DNA from: Lysobacter daejeonensis GH1-9
GTDB taxonomy: Bacteria; Pseudomonadota; Gammaproteobacteria; Xanthomonadales; Xanthomonadaceae
Direction of reading: 5' to 3'
Assembly: GCF_000768355.1 (NCBI RefSeq)
Contig: NZ_AVPU01000013.1
Span: 1-64,000 of the forward strand
Length of the DNA stretch: 64,000 nt
Position numbers and translations under genes: made by a program. The notes beneath the pieces were generated by a model. It ran no database searches. It was not told the origin of the DNA and saw nothing but the letters and a program-made list of their open reading frames with translations. This document shows positions 56,623 through 64,000 of the stretch, one piece after another (positions within the stretch are counted from its first letter, which is position 1; each line of letters opens with the position of its first letter).

Positions 56623-57327
56623 ATGACGACCGCACGCCGCCTGCCGCTCCTTCCCTTCCTCGCCCTGTCCGCCGCGCTGGCGGTGCTTTCGCCGTCCGCT
56701 GCCTTGGCCGCCACTCCCGCCGCCAAGGCGAGCAGCGCCCCCGTGGCCGGCGTGGACTACGAGTTGATCGAAGGCGGCGCCGCCTACCAGCCGGTGCCGG
56801 GCAAGGTCGAGGTGGTCGAGGTGTTCGGCTACACCTGCCCGCACTGCGCGCATTTCGAACCGGCGTTCTCGGCGTGGAAGGCCCGACAGGCCAAGGACGT
56901 GAGCGTGGTGATGGTCGCCGCGCCGTTTGGTGGCCGCTGGATGCCCTATGCCCGCGCCTTCTACACCGCCCAGCGCCTCGGCGTGGCCACGCAGACCCAC
57001 GCCGCGATGTTCCGCGCGCTGCACGAGGACGGCAGCCTGCCGCTCGGCAATGCCACCGCGGAGGAAATCGCCACGTTCTATGCCGCCCGGGGCGTGGACA
57101 CCGCGCGCTTCCTGGCCACCTTCAACGGCGCCGACGTCGCGGCCGACCTGCAGCGCGCCCATGAATTCATCGCGCGCAGCGGGGTGGATGGCACGCCCCA
57201 ACTGGTAGTCAACGGCAAGTACCGCGTGATTGGCGGTGAGTCCAACGCCGACCGCTTGCGCATCGTCGACCGGCTGGTCGCGCAGGAGCGCGCGGCGCGA
57301 CGACCGGCCACCCAGACCAAGCGCTGA
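56623..57327 (+). CDS. dsbA: Thiol:disulfide interchange protein DsbA
   Basis: 234 residues with a signal peptide (about 1-30, ending ALAA). Thioredoxin-fold oxidase with C72-P-H-C75 in FGYTCPHCAHFEP, helical insert and cis-Pro loop SGVDGTPQLVVNGKYRV. It introduces disulfides in the periplasm. It is followed 95 bp later by a lipoprotein paralogue; the catalytic pair and cis-Pro are conserved in both. Client candidates nearby include the Cys-rich exported proteins. Confidence 0.94.
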   Translation: MTTARRLPLLPFLALSAALAVLSPSAALAATPAAKASSAPVAGVDYELIEGGAAYQPVPGKVEVVEVFGYTCPHCAHFEPAFSAWKARQAKDVSVVMVAAPFGGRWMPYARAFYTAQRLGVATQTHAAMFRALHEDGSLPLGNATAEEIATFYAARGVDTARFLATFNGADVAADLQRAHEFIARSGVDGTPQLVVNGKYRVIGGESNADRLRIVDRLVAQERAARRPATQTKR

Positions 57328-57421
57328 CCCGATCAATGACCGCGCACGCCCTCACCTGCGCGGGCTGCCCGCATAATGCGGACGACGCTCCGCTCCCTTT
57401 TTCTCCAGTGGAATCGATGCA

Positions 57422-58234
57422 ATGACTTCACGCCTGACCCTGCTCCTGTTCACCGCCCTGACCCTGGCCGCTTGCGGCAAGCAGGAAGCACCTGCACCGG
57501 CCGCCCCGGTGGCGGAAACGGCCCCGGCTGCAACGGCCACCGCTCCCGCAGCGGCTGAGACGACCGCAGCCGCCCCTACGGCCGAGGCGGCTCCCAACAA
57601 CAATCCGATCGTGCCGCCGCAAGGCCCGGCGCCGGTACTGGGCACCGATTACGTGGAAATCGCCGGTGGCCAGCCGTACCAGCCGGGCACCGGCAAGATC
57701 GAGGTGGCCGAAGCCTTTGGCTACACCTGCCCGCACTGCGCGGCCTTCGAGCCCGTGGTCTCGGCATGGAAGGCCAAGTTGCCCGCCGACGTGAACTTCG
57801 TCCCCGTGGCCGCCCCCTTTGGCGGCTACTGGATCCCGTACGCCAAGGCCTATTACACCGCCGAAGGCATGGGGTTGGTCGACAAGACCCATGAGGCGAT
57901 GTTCCGCGCCCTCCACCTGGAGCGCACGCTGCCGGTCCAGGGCGTGACCGACGAGCAGATCGGCGCGTTCTACGCCAAGTACGGCGCCGACGCGAAGGCC
58001 TTCGCCAGCACCATGTCCAGCTTCGCCGTCGCCGGCAAGCTCAAGCGCGCCGAACAGTTCCTGGTGCGCAGCGGCGTGGAAGGCACGCCGAGCATCGTGG
58101 TCAACGGCAAGTACCGCATCACTGGCGGCGCGGGCTTTGAGGACCAGTTGCGCATCGCCGACCACCTGATCGCCAAGGAGCGCGCCGCTATGGCCACCCC
58201 GGCGACGGCACCGGCCACCACCCCGGGCGGCTGA
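57422..58234 (+). CDS. DsbA-like lipoprotein with Ala-rich linker
   Basis: 270 residues. Lipobox LTLAAC with C18, then a long Ala/Pro/Thr/Glu linker (about 20-68). The thioredoxin-fold domain has C103-P-H-C106 (FGYTCPHCAAFEP) and cis-Pro SGVEGTPSIVVNGKYRI. It is clearly a tandem paralogue of the DsbA upstream, but tethered to a membrane by a flexible arm. It could serve a subset of clients or envelope proteins near the membrane. Same transcript as the soluble DsbA is likely. Confidence 0.92.
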   Translation: MTSRLTLLLFTALTLAACGKQEAPAPAAPVAETAPAATATAPAAAETTAAAPTAEAAPNNNPIVPPQGPAPVLGTDYVEIAGGQPYQPGTGKIEVAEAFGYTCPHCAAFEPVVSAWKAKLPADVNFVPVAAPFGGYWIPYAKAYYTAEGMGLVDKTHEAMFRALHLERTLPVQGVTDEQIGAFYAKYGADAKAFASTMSSFAVAGKLKRAEQFLVRSGVEGTPSIVVNGKYRITGGAGFEDQLRIADHLIAKERAAMATPATAPATTPGG

Positions 58235-58254
58235 TCGGCACGGGCCGCAACGAC

Positions 58255-59028
58255 ATGGGCACGCCTGGCAAGAAGACGCGGCGGTTGCGACTGCTCAGCG
58301 CCAACATCCAGGCGGGCTCCAGCACGCGCGGCTACCACGACTATGTCGCCCGCAGCTGGTCGCACGTGCTGCCCGCAGGCAACAAGCGTGGCAGCCTGGA
58401 CGCCATTGCGCAGCTCGCGGGCCAGTACGACATCGTCGGGTTGAACGAGAGTGACCCGGGCAGCCTGCGCTCGGGATTCACCAACCAGACGCATTACCTG
58501 GCCGAACGCGGTGGCTTCGATTACTGGAGCCACCAGCCCAACCGCCGCGTGGGCGGCGTGGCCTCCAGCGCCAACGGCCTGCTGGCCAAGCTGGAACCGC
58601 GCGAAGTACTGGATCACAGCCTGCCGGGACGCCTGGGCGGGCGTGGCGTGCTGGTGGCGCGCTTCGGCAATGAACCGGACGCGCTGCTGGTGGCCGTCGC
58701 ACACCTGTCACTGGGGGCCAGCTCGCGCGCGTCGCAGCTGTCCTTCATCGCCGAACTGTTGCACGGGCACTCCAACGCAGTGCTGATGGGCGACTTCAAC
58801 TGCCCCATCGATCGGCCGGAAATGCTGCAGTTGTTCAAGCGCACGCGCCTGCAACCGCCCGACCACGACACGCCGACTTTCCCCAGCTGGAGCCCGCAGC
58901 GCGCCATCGACCACATCCTGGTCGGCGATGGCCTGCGCTGCAGCGAACCGCAAGCCTTGGCGGCGGCGTTTTCCGACCACTTGGCGCTGTCCGTCAACCT
59001 CGACGTTCCCGAACAGGCACTGGCCTGA
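58255..59028 (+). CDS. Endonuclease/exonuclease/phosphatase-family protein
   Basis: 257 residues. EEP-fold pattern: LRLLSANIQAG (N-terminal Asn), VGLNESDPG with the metal-binding Glu, VAVAHLSLGASSRASQL, MGDFNCPID (Asp/Asn) and the C-terminal RAIDHILVG plus FSDHLALSV. No signal peptide. It is a metal-dependent phosphodiesterase or phosphatase of unknown substrate, in the wide family with sphingomyelinases and DNase I. It begins 21 bp after the DsbA lipoprotein gene and is probably in the same operon. Confidence 0.86.
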   Translation: MGTPGKKTRRLRLLSANIQAGSSTRGYHDYVARSWSHVLPAGNKRGSLDAIAQLAGQYDIVGLNESDPGSLRSGFTNQTHYLAERGGFDYWSHQPNRRVGGVASSANGLLAKLEPREVLDHSLPGRLGGRGVLVARFGNEPDALLVAVAHLSLGASSRASQLSFIAELLHGHSNAVLMGDFNCPIDRPEMLQLFKRTRLQPPDHDTPTFPSWSPQRAIDHILVGDGLRCSEPQALAAAFSDHLALSVNLDVPEQALA

Positions 59029-59090
59029 CCAGCGCGGCGCCGCCGCGGCCAGCGGTCGAGGCACGCCATCGAGGCGCCCATAAAGCAGAA

Positions 59091-59112
59091 CGGCCGGGGT
59101 TTCCCCCGGCCG
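59091..59112. terminator. Hairpin between the EEP gene and the TonB receptor
   Basis: 9-bp inverted repeat CGGCCGGGG / CCCCGGCCG with a 4-nt loop. On the minus strand it is followed by TTCTGCTTTA, so it best serves the receptor gene. Confidence 0.75.
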
Positions 59113-59136
59113 CTCCGCATTCACTCGCTGCGACGA

Positions 59137-62100
59137 TCAGAAGCGCAGGTCGGCACGCAGGTAGAAGTAACGGCCACCCGGGATGTCGTAGGTGGACGCG
59201 TCGTAGCCGTTGAGCGAGCACGACAGGCAGATCGGCGGATCCTTGTCGAACACGTTCTTGGCGCCCACGGCCAGCTGCAGGCCCTTCATCCAGTCGAAGC
59301 GGTAACCCACCTGCACGTCGTGGTAGGTGATCGCCTCCAGCGTGTTGGTGCCCTCGGCCGGGTTGCTGCACACCGGGAACGACACCGCGTCACCGCACTC
59401 CTCTTCCAGCTCGTCGATGTGGCGCATGGTCCACGAGGCGGTCCAGGCGTTCTTGCTCCACTCAAGCGAGGTGTTGGAAGTCCATTCGGGGATCGCGCTG
59501 TCAGTGACTTCCACGCCCACCCCGCGCGGCTGCACCTGGCCCGCGGCACCGACGGCTTCATAGCGACCGACGAAGGTGTTCTGCCAGGCCAGCTTGAAGT
59601 TGCCCAGCGCCGATTCCGGCAGGGTCCAGAACACGTCGAAGTCCCAACCGTCGGTCTTGATCGAGCCGAGGTTGGTCAGGCGGTTGTTGAAGCTGTTGAT
59701 GCTGCCCACGTTGGGTGCGCGGGTAATGCCGTCGCAGTACAGCGGATCCAACGTCTCCACGCACAGATTGAGCTGGGTCTGCGCATCGATGGCCTGCACC
59801 GCGCCGTCCAGCGCGTGGCGGTAGAAGGTCAACTCGATGTCCAGGCGCTCCGACCACGACGCGTCGCTGGCGAAGGCCGGGCTGAACACCATGCCGGCGG
59901 TGAAGCTGCGCGCCGTTTCCGGCTGCAGGTCCGGGTTGCCGCCGGTGGTGACCGAGATCTGGCTGTTGGACTGGCTGGCACCGGCCGGCACTCCCAGCGC
60001 GCGGCAGTTGGCGGTGTTGCCGGTCGGGGCCGAGCCGTCCAGGCCGATCAGGCACGGGTCGTCCAACTGCAGGTCGGCGCGGCTGGCCGAGCCGTACAGC
60101 TCGCCGATCGACGGCGCGCGGAATCCCTCGGCGTAGGTCGCACGCAGCAGCAGCTCATCGGCCACCTGCCAGCGCAGGCCGAACTTCGGCGTGAACTGGC
60201 CGCCGAAGGTCGAGTAGTCCGAGTAGCGGCCGGCCAGGCTCAGGTCCAGGCTCTTGCCGAACACGCCGTCGCGCATCAGCGGCACGTTGAACTCGACATA
60301 GGCTTCGTTGACGTCGTAATCGCCCGAGGTCGGCAACGACGGTACGCCGTTGTAGTGGCTCTCCACCACGGTGCTGCCGTCCGGACGGGTCATGGTGACG
60401 TAGTTGATCGGGTCGGGGGTGTACTCGCCCTCGTAGCGGCGATGCTCCAGGCCCGCGGCGAACGACAGCGGGCCGGCCCACATCTCGAACAGGTCACCGG
60501 AGATGTTGGCCGTGGCCAGCTGCAGGGTCTGCTCGCTGCGGTCGCGCACAACCGGCTGGATCCACGCCAGCATTTCCGGGGTGATCGTGCCCGGGCCGCC
60601 GAAGATGTTCAGCGGCACGCAGCCCGGCGTCGTCGCGCAGGTCGCACCGGAGGTGTCGGTGTCGCCCAGTGCCAGCGCGATGTTGCGGATGTTGTACGAG
60701 CCGTAGTTGGTCTGTTCGGCTTCGTTCTTGCTGGCGGCGACGTTGACGTCCCAGAACCAGGTCTTCTCGCCGGCGTCGAAGCTGCCTTCCATGCCCGCGG
60801 CGAAGTACTGGGTGTCCACCTGCTGCTCGAAGCGGCGCGGACCGCCCTCGACCGGGCGACGGCCGATCAGGATCAGGTTGGAGCTGGAGTCCAGGTCGAT
60901 GCCAAACGGGTTGTACATCTGCGTGGCGGGAATGAAGATGCCGTCCGCATACGGATTGCCGGTACCGGCGTCGCCGCCGAGGAAGATCGGTTCCGGCGCT
61001 GCCTGGTTGGTCGACTCGCGACGGTTGAACAGCGCCTTGGCATAGGCGTGCACGTTGTCGTTGAAGTAGTAGCGGAACTGGCCGAACACGCCGGTGCGCT
61101 CGGACGGCGTCAACAGCATGTTGTATTCGGCGAAGTTGAAGCGGTTGGCCGTGCGGAAGCCGATGAAGTCGTTCGGGTACGACGGCGTCGGGTTGAAGCT
61201 GCTGCCGTTGGGCGTGGTGATGTTGCAGAACGGCACGTCCGGGGTGGACGGATCATCATCGAGGTCGACCGCCGGGCAGGCGCTGCTCGGCGTACCTGGC
61301 AGGAACACGAAACGGCCGTTCGGCGTGGCCGAGCTGCCGAAGGTCAGGCCGGTGCCCGGCGTCGGGTAGCGCGACTGCTCGCGGGTCTTGGAAAAGATCG
61401 GATCCTGATTGACGTAGCTGGCGCCGACGAAGAAGTTGGCGCGCTCGGTGCTGGTGCCCCACGCCACGTCGACGCTGCCCAGGTCGCCATCGCCCTCGCC
61501 GTACTGGCCGGCGTTGACGGTGACCTGGCCGCCTTCGAAGTTGCGGCGGGTGATGATGTTGACCACGCCGGCGATCGCGTCGGAGCCGTACAGCGAGGAC
61601 GCGCCGTCTTCCAGCACCTCGATGCGCTCGACCAGTGCCAGCGGGATGGTGTTGAGGTCGGTTGCCGCGCCCACGCCGGAGGCGGAGGACTCGTTGACCC
61701 AACGCACGCCGTCCACCAGCACGAGCACGCGCTTGGGACCGAGGTGACGCAGGTCGACCTGCGCCGAACCGGCGCCGACGCCATCACCGTTGGGCGAGAA
61801 GCCGAAGTTGCCGGAGGAGTTGAACTTGGTGTTCAGTGCCGAGCCGGCACCGGTCAGGCTCTGCACGATGTCGCCCAGCGACGTCAGGCCGGTGCGGTCG
61901 ATGTCCTCGCGCGAGAGGGTCTGCACCGGGACCTGGCTTTCGATCTCGGCCTTCTTGATGCGGGTACCGGTCACGCGGACCGAATCCAGCGTGGTCGCCT
62001 GCGACGACTCGGCTTCCTGCGCGGCGACGACGCCAGGCAGGGCAATCAGCATGGACAACTGGATGGCTTTCGCCAATGTCTTGCGGCGCAACGCTTGCAT
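59137..62100 (-). CDS. TonB-dependent outer membrane receptor
   Basis: 987 residues. Signal peptide (about 1-27, ending VVAAQ), TonB-box region near [12 protein letters not shown], plug domain (about 50-170) with [33 protein letters not shown] and [27 protein letters not shown], then a large beta-barrel ending [10 protein letters not shown] (terminal Phe). The length and the extracellular Cys-containing loops fit the substrate-broad receptors of Xanthomonadaceae (carbohydrate or peptide uptake). There is no adjacent anti-sigma or lipoprotein partner. A possible dyad lies upstream at 62167-62190. Confidence 0.93.
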   Translation of the reverse strand: MQALRRKTLAKAIQLSMLIALPGVVAAQEAESSQATTLDSVRVTGTRIKKAEIESQVPVQTLSREDIDRTGLTSLGDIVQSLTGAGSALNTKFNSSGNFGFSPNGDGVGAGSAQVDLRHLGPKRVLVLVDGVRWVNESSASGVGAATDLNTIPLALVERIEVLEDGASSLYGSDAIAGVVNIITRRNFEGGQVTVNAGQYGEGDGDLGSVDVAWGTSTERANFFVGASYVNQDPIFSKTREQSRYPTPGTGLTFGSSATPNGRFVFLPGTPSSACPAVDLDDDPSTPDVPFCNITTPNGSSFNPTPSYPNDFIGFRTANRFNFAEYNMLLTPSERTGVFGQFRYYFNDNVHAYAKALFNRRESTNQAAPEPIFLGGDAGTGNPYADGIFIPATQMYNPFGIDLDSSSNLILIGRRPVEGGPRRFEQQVDTQYFAAGMEGSFDAGEKTWFWDVNVAASKNEAEQTNYGSYNIRNIALALGDTDTSGATCATTPGCVPLNIFGGPGTITPEMLAWIQPVVRDRSEQTLQLATANISGDLFEMWAGPLSFAAGLEHRRYEGEYTPDPINYVTMTRPDGSTVVESHYNGVPSLPTSGDYDVNEAYVEFNVPLMRDGVFGKSLDLSLAGRYSDYSTFGGQFTPKFGLRWQVADELLLRATYAEGFRAPSIGELYGSASRADLQLDDPCLIGLDGSAPTGNTANCRALGVPAGASQSNSQISVTTGGNPDLQPETARSFTAGMVFSPAFASDASWSERLDIELTFYRHALDGAVQAIDAQTQLNLCVETLDPLYCDGITRAPNVGSINSFNNRLTNLGSIKTDGWDFDVFWTLPESALGNFKLAWQNTFVGRYEAVGAAGQVQPRGVGVEVTDSAIPEWTSNTSLEWSKNAWTASWTMRHIDELEEECGDAVSFPVCSNPAEGTNTLEAITYHDVQVGYRFDWMKGLQLAVGAKNVFDKDPPICLSCSLNGYDASTYDIPGGRYFYLRADLRF

Positions 62101-62166
62101 CGACCTCTCTCCCTAAAAGTGATGAAACAGCACAAAGCCGCCCGGCCCCTGCTCCGTGGCGTAATC

Positions 62167-62190
62167 GGGTTGTAAACAATTTGTGAACCC
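62167..62190 (-). promoter_or_regulatory. Possible operator upstream of the TonB receptor
   Basis: GGGTT...AACCC around a central ACAATTTGT palindrome, 67-90 bp upstream of the receptor start. The two symmetries are off-centre by about 1.5 bp. Low-confidence regulatory dyad; the rest of 62101-62308 shows nothing else. Confidence 0.3.
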
Positions 62191-62308
62191 GCCACAAGCG
62201 GCAAAGGGCATCCGCCGGACGCGCACAGAGCCTGAATACCCCCCGGCAGGCGTGCAGAGAGCCCCGCAGGCCGGGCGGGAAACGGGCCTCGCCACGACAG
62301 CCGTACGA

Positions 62309-63103
62309 CTAGCCGCCCAACAGCAGGCTGCTCCCCACCAGCACCAGGAACCCTGCGAACACGCGCTTGAGCGCCTCCCCCGACAGCCGATGCGCCAGGT
62401 GCGTGCCATACGGCGCGGCAAACACCGAGGCAATGGCGACCCCTACGGCCGCCGGCAGGTACACATAGCCGACGGCATGCGCAGGCAGCGCGCCAACGGG
62501 CGCCTGCAGCGCATAGCCAGCGGCACTGGCCAGCCCGATGGCCACGCCACATGCCGAGGACGTGCCCACGGCGCGCACCGGTGCCACGCCGCGCCACACC
62601 AGCAACGGCACGGTCATGCTGCCGCCGCCGATGCCGACCACGGCGGACACCGCGCCGATGCCAAGGCCTGCGGCGCTCATCCCCGGCCCACGCGGCGCTG
62701 GACGGGTGTGGCCATCCGCGGGCGTACGCCGCCCCAGCAGCAGCTGCGCCGCCGCCAGGAAGCAATAGCCGGCGACGAGCCAGCGCAGCCAATCCCCAGG
62801 CAGCCGCACGGCGAAACCACTGCCGATCCAGCCGCCCAGCAACAGACCGGGCACCATCCAGCGCACGGTGGGCCACATCACGCTGCCGCGCTTGGCATGG
62901 GCGCGCGCGGACGCCGCCGCGGTGAGGACGATGCTGGCCAGCGAACTGGCCAATGCCGCGTGCATCGCGGCCTCGTGCGGCACACCCAGCAGCGGCAGCA
63001 TCCATGCCAACGCGGCGACCAGCACCAGCCCGCCCCCAACGCCCAGCAATCCGGCCAGTACGCCCGCAATCGCTCCCAATCCCAGAAACGCAAACCACGC
63101 CAT
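62309..63103 (-). CDS. TauE/SafE-family permease
   Basis: 264 residues from ATG 63103; the longer frame adds 15 polar residues. About eight transmembrane helices with the family pattern in two halves: GAIAGVLAGLLGVGGGLVLV near the N-terminus and GAVSAVVGIGGGSMTVPLLV in the second half, the paired GxxGGG signatures. Members export sulfite, sulfoacetate or related anions across the inner membrane; substrate unknown here. Divergent from the lytic transglycosylase gene. Confidence 0.9.
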   Translation of the reverse strand: MAWFAFLGLGAIAGVLAGLLGVGGGLVLVAALAWMLPLLGVPHEAAMHAALASSLASIVLTAAASARAHAKRGSVMWPTVRWMVPGLLLGGWIGSGFAVRLPGDWLRWLVAGYCFLAAAQLLLGRRTPADGHTRPAPRGPGMSAAGLGIGAVSAVVGIGGGSMTVPLLVWRGVAPVRAVGTSSACGVAIGLASAAGYALQAPVGALPAHAVGYVYLPAAVGVAIASVFAAPYGTHLAHRLSGEALKRVFAGFLVLVGSSLLLGG

Positions 63104-63206
63104 CGACACGCCGGTTTTCTCCTGCCTGGTCCTGCTTGGCACACGCAATCAAACTGCGTTGCGCTGCCATCAGGATGTTCATTTTGACTCGGCTATAGTC
63201 CGGGTC

Positions 63207-64000
63207 ATGCGACATAAAACGACCCCCATCGTAATCGCGTCGCTGCTGACGGCGTTCGCCACCACCGGTTGCGCACAGCCGGTTCCGGTTGATTCCGCGC
63301 CTACCGGCAGCCGCACGACCCTCCCCGGGACCGCGACGCAAGCGACCACCAACCCCGTCAACGTGGCTGGCGCTCCCGCGGCCGGGGCAAGCAACCCGCT
63401 CGCCCCGGCTCAGGCGCGGCTGGCCCGGGTGCGCGCGGCGTTGGAAGTTGCCGAGCGCGGCAGCTTCGACGCCACCGCCTACGCCGACCTGGCCAGCGAT
63501 CCGCTGTGGGGCTGGATCGAGTACGCGGCGCTGCGTCGCGAGATCGACACCCTCGACCCGTCGCGCGCACAGGCCTTCCTGGAGCGCCACCGTGGCCAAC
63601 CGGTGGCCGCGGCCTTCCGCGAGCTCTGGTTGGCGGCCACCGCGCGACGCGAGGACTGGCTGGCGTTCACCTCGGCGTGGGTGCCGGGGCTCAAGGGCGG
63701 GGCACTGCGCTGCGCCGATCTCAAGGCGCGCCAGGCGCTGGGCCGCGCCGACGCCGCGTGGACGGCGGAAAGCCAAACGATGTGGCGCCAGGCGGGCAAC
63801 GCGTTGCCCACTGCCTGTGATGCGCCAATGGCGGTACTCGCCGCGCAGGGCAACCTGACGCCGGCCCTGCGTTGGGAACGCATCGAACGCGCCATCGCCG
63901 AGGGCGAACCGGGCGTGGTGCGCGCCGCCGCGCGCGGCCTGCCTGCGGACGAGCAGGCACTGGCCGAGGACTACGCCGCGTTCCTGGAGGCACCGCACGA
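63207..64000 (+). CDS. slt: Soluble lytic murein transglycosylase, N-terminal part (cut by the window)
   Basis: The frame opens at ATG 63207 and runs off the right edge (264 full codons). Signal sequence with a possible lipobox (MRHKTTPIVIASLLTAFATTGC, C22, split here to two parts: MRHKTTPIV and IASLLTAFATTGC), an Ala/Thr/Pro linker, and then the helical U/L superhelix of Slt70-like enzymes: DPLWGWIEYAALRREID, FLERHRGQPVAAAFRELWL, GALRCADLKARQALGRAD and ACDAPMAVLAAQGNLTPALR. The catalytic SLT domain would lie beyond the window. It cleaves peptidoglycan to 1,6-anhydro-muropeptides in the periplasm. Confidence 0.85.
   Translation, partial: MRHKTTPIVIASLLTAFATTGCAQPVPVDSAPTGSRTTLPGTATQATTNPVNVAGAPAAGASNPLAPAQARLARVRAALEVAERGSFDATAYADLASDPLWGWIEYAALRREIDTLDPSRAQAFLERHRGQPVAAAFRELWLAATARREDWLAFTSAWVPGLKGGALRCADLKARQALGRADAAWTAESQTMWRQAGNALPTACDAPMAVLAAQGNLTPALRWERIERAIAEGEPGVVRAAARGLPADEQALAEDYAAFLEAPH

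Noticed and set aside
59320-62175. A 951-codon open frame opposite the TonB-dependent receptor
   Set aside because: Same shadow effect; Arg/Ala/Val/His-rich without family features, while the receptor has signal peptide, plug and barrel end.

Overview
The window is high-GC DNA that looks chromosomal and reads as a member of the Xanthomonadaceae/Lysobacteraceae (Lysobacter, Luteimonas or Pseudoxanthomonas type). The support is homodimeric AceE, MaeB, plant-type GshA, cytochrome c4 next to two DsbA paralogues, a Grx/HesB-like/rhodanese fusion, a very large TonB-dependent receptor, and TAGAAT-type -10 elements upstream of several genes. This placement is inferred from gene families, not from a marker gene. 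I see no rRNA, tRNA, CRISPR array, insertion sequence or prophage.

Layout. 1-9,030: small secreted proteins (PliG-like, DUF4440-like, DUF5329-like), an ECF sigma factor overlapping a membrane anti-sigma candidate, two convergent beta-lactamase-fold serine hydrolases, an AraC regulator and an alpha/beta hydrolase. 9,257-12,640: an accessory stretch, visibly less GC-rich from about 10.8 kb. It holds a conserved protein of unknown function, a twelve-unit 21-bp degenerate tandem array, an HNH nuclease, a double zinc-ribbon protein with a HEPN-type R-x4-H motif, and a second HEPN-like protein. 12,792-20,463: aceE, maeB, a QEGLA/DUF1704 protein and rsgA, all on the minus strand. 20,657-25,931: alaA-like aminotransferase, SGNH hydrolase, polysaccharide deacetylase, the three-domain Grx protein, a membrane-anchored DUF1311-like protein and a short AMP nucleosidase. 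26,087-34,579: an amidohydrolase pair whose second member has lost its metal-site HxH, a DUF1761 protein, a DegV protein and an 1153-residue beta-propeller/amidohydrolase fusion.

34,669-41,693: a LuxR regulator diverges from a large secreted protein, with a 22-bp near-perfect palindrome between them; two paralogous secreted HExxHxxGxxH metalloproteases follow on the other strand. 41,977-46,723: a formaldehyde detoxification cluster (frmR, adhC/frmA, a CocE-like hydrolase, fghA) with a readable FrmR-type operator. 46,760-53,228: ppc, a TPR protein, a Cys-rich secreted protein and gshA. 53,403-64,000: a lipoprotein with a decayed paralogue fragment beside it, engB, cytochrome c4, dsbA twice, an EEP-family nuclease/phosphatase, a TonB-dependent receptor, a TauE/SafE permease and the start of a soluble lytic transglycosylase.

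The clearest functional unit is the formaldehyde operon. The least explained parts are the 9.2-12.6 kb accessory stretch with its repeat array and the LuxR/secreted-protein/metalloprotease region. Start codons were moved from the longest open frame wherever a ribosome-binding site, signal peptide or overlap favoured an internal start.
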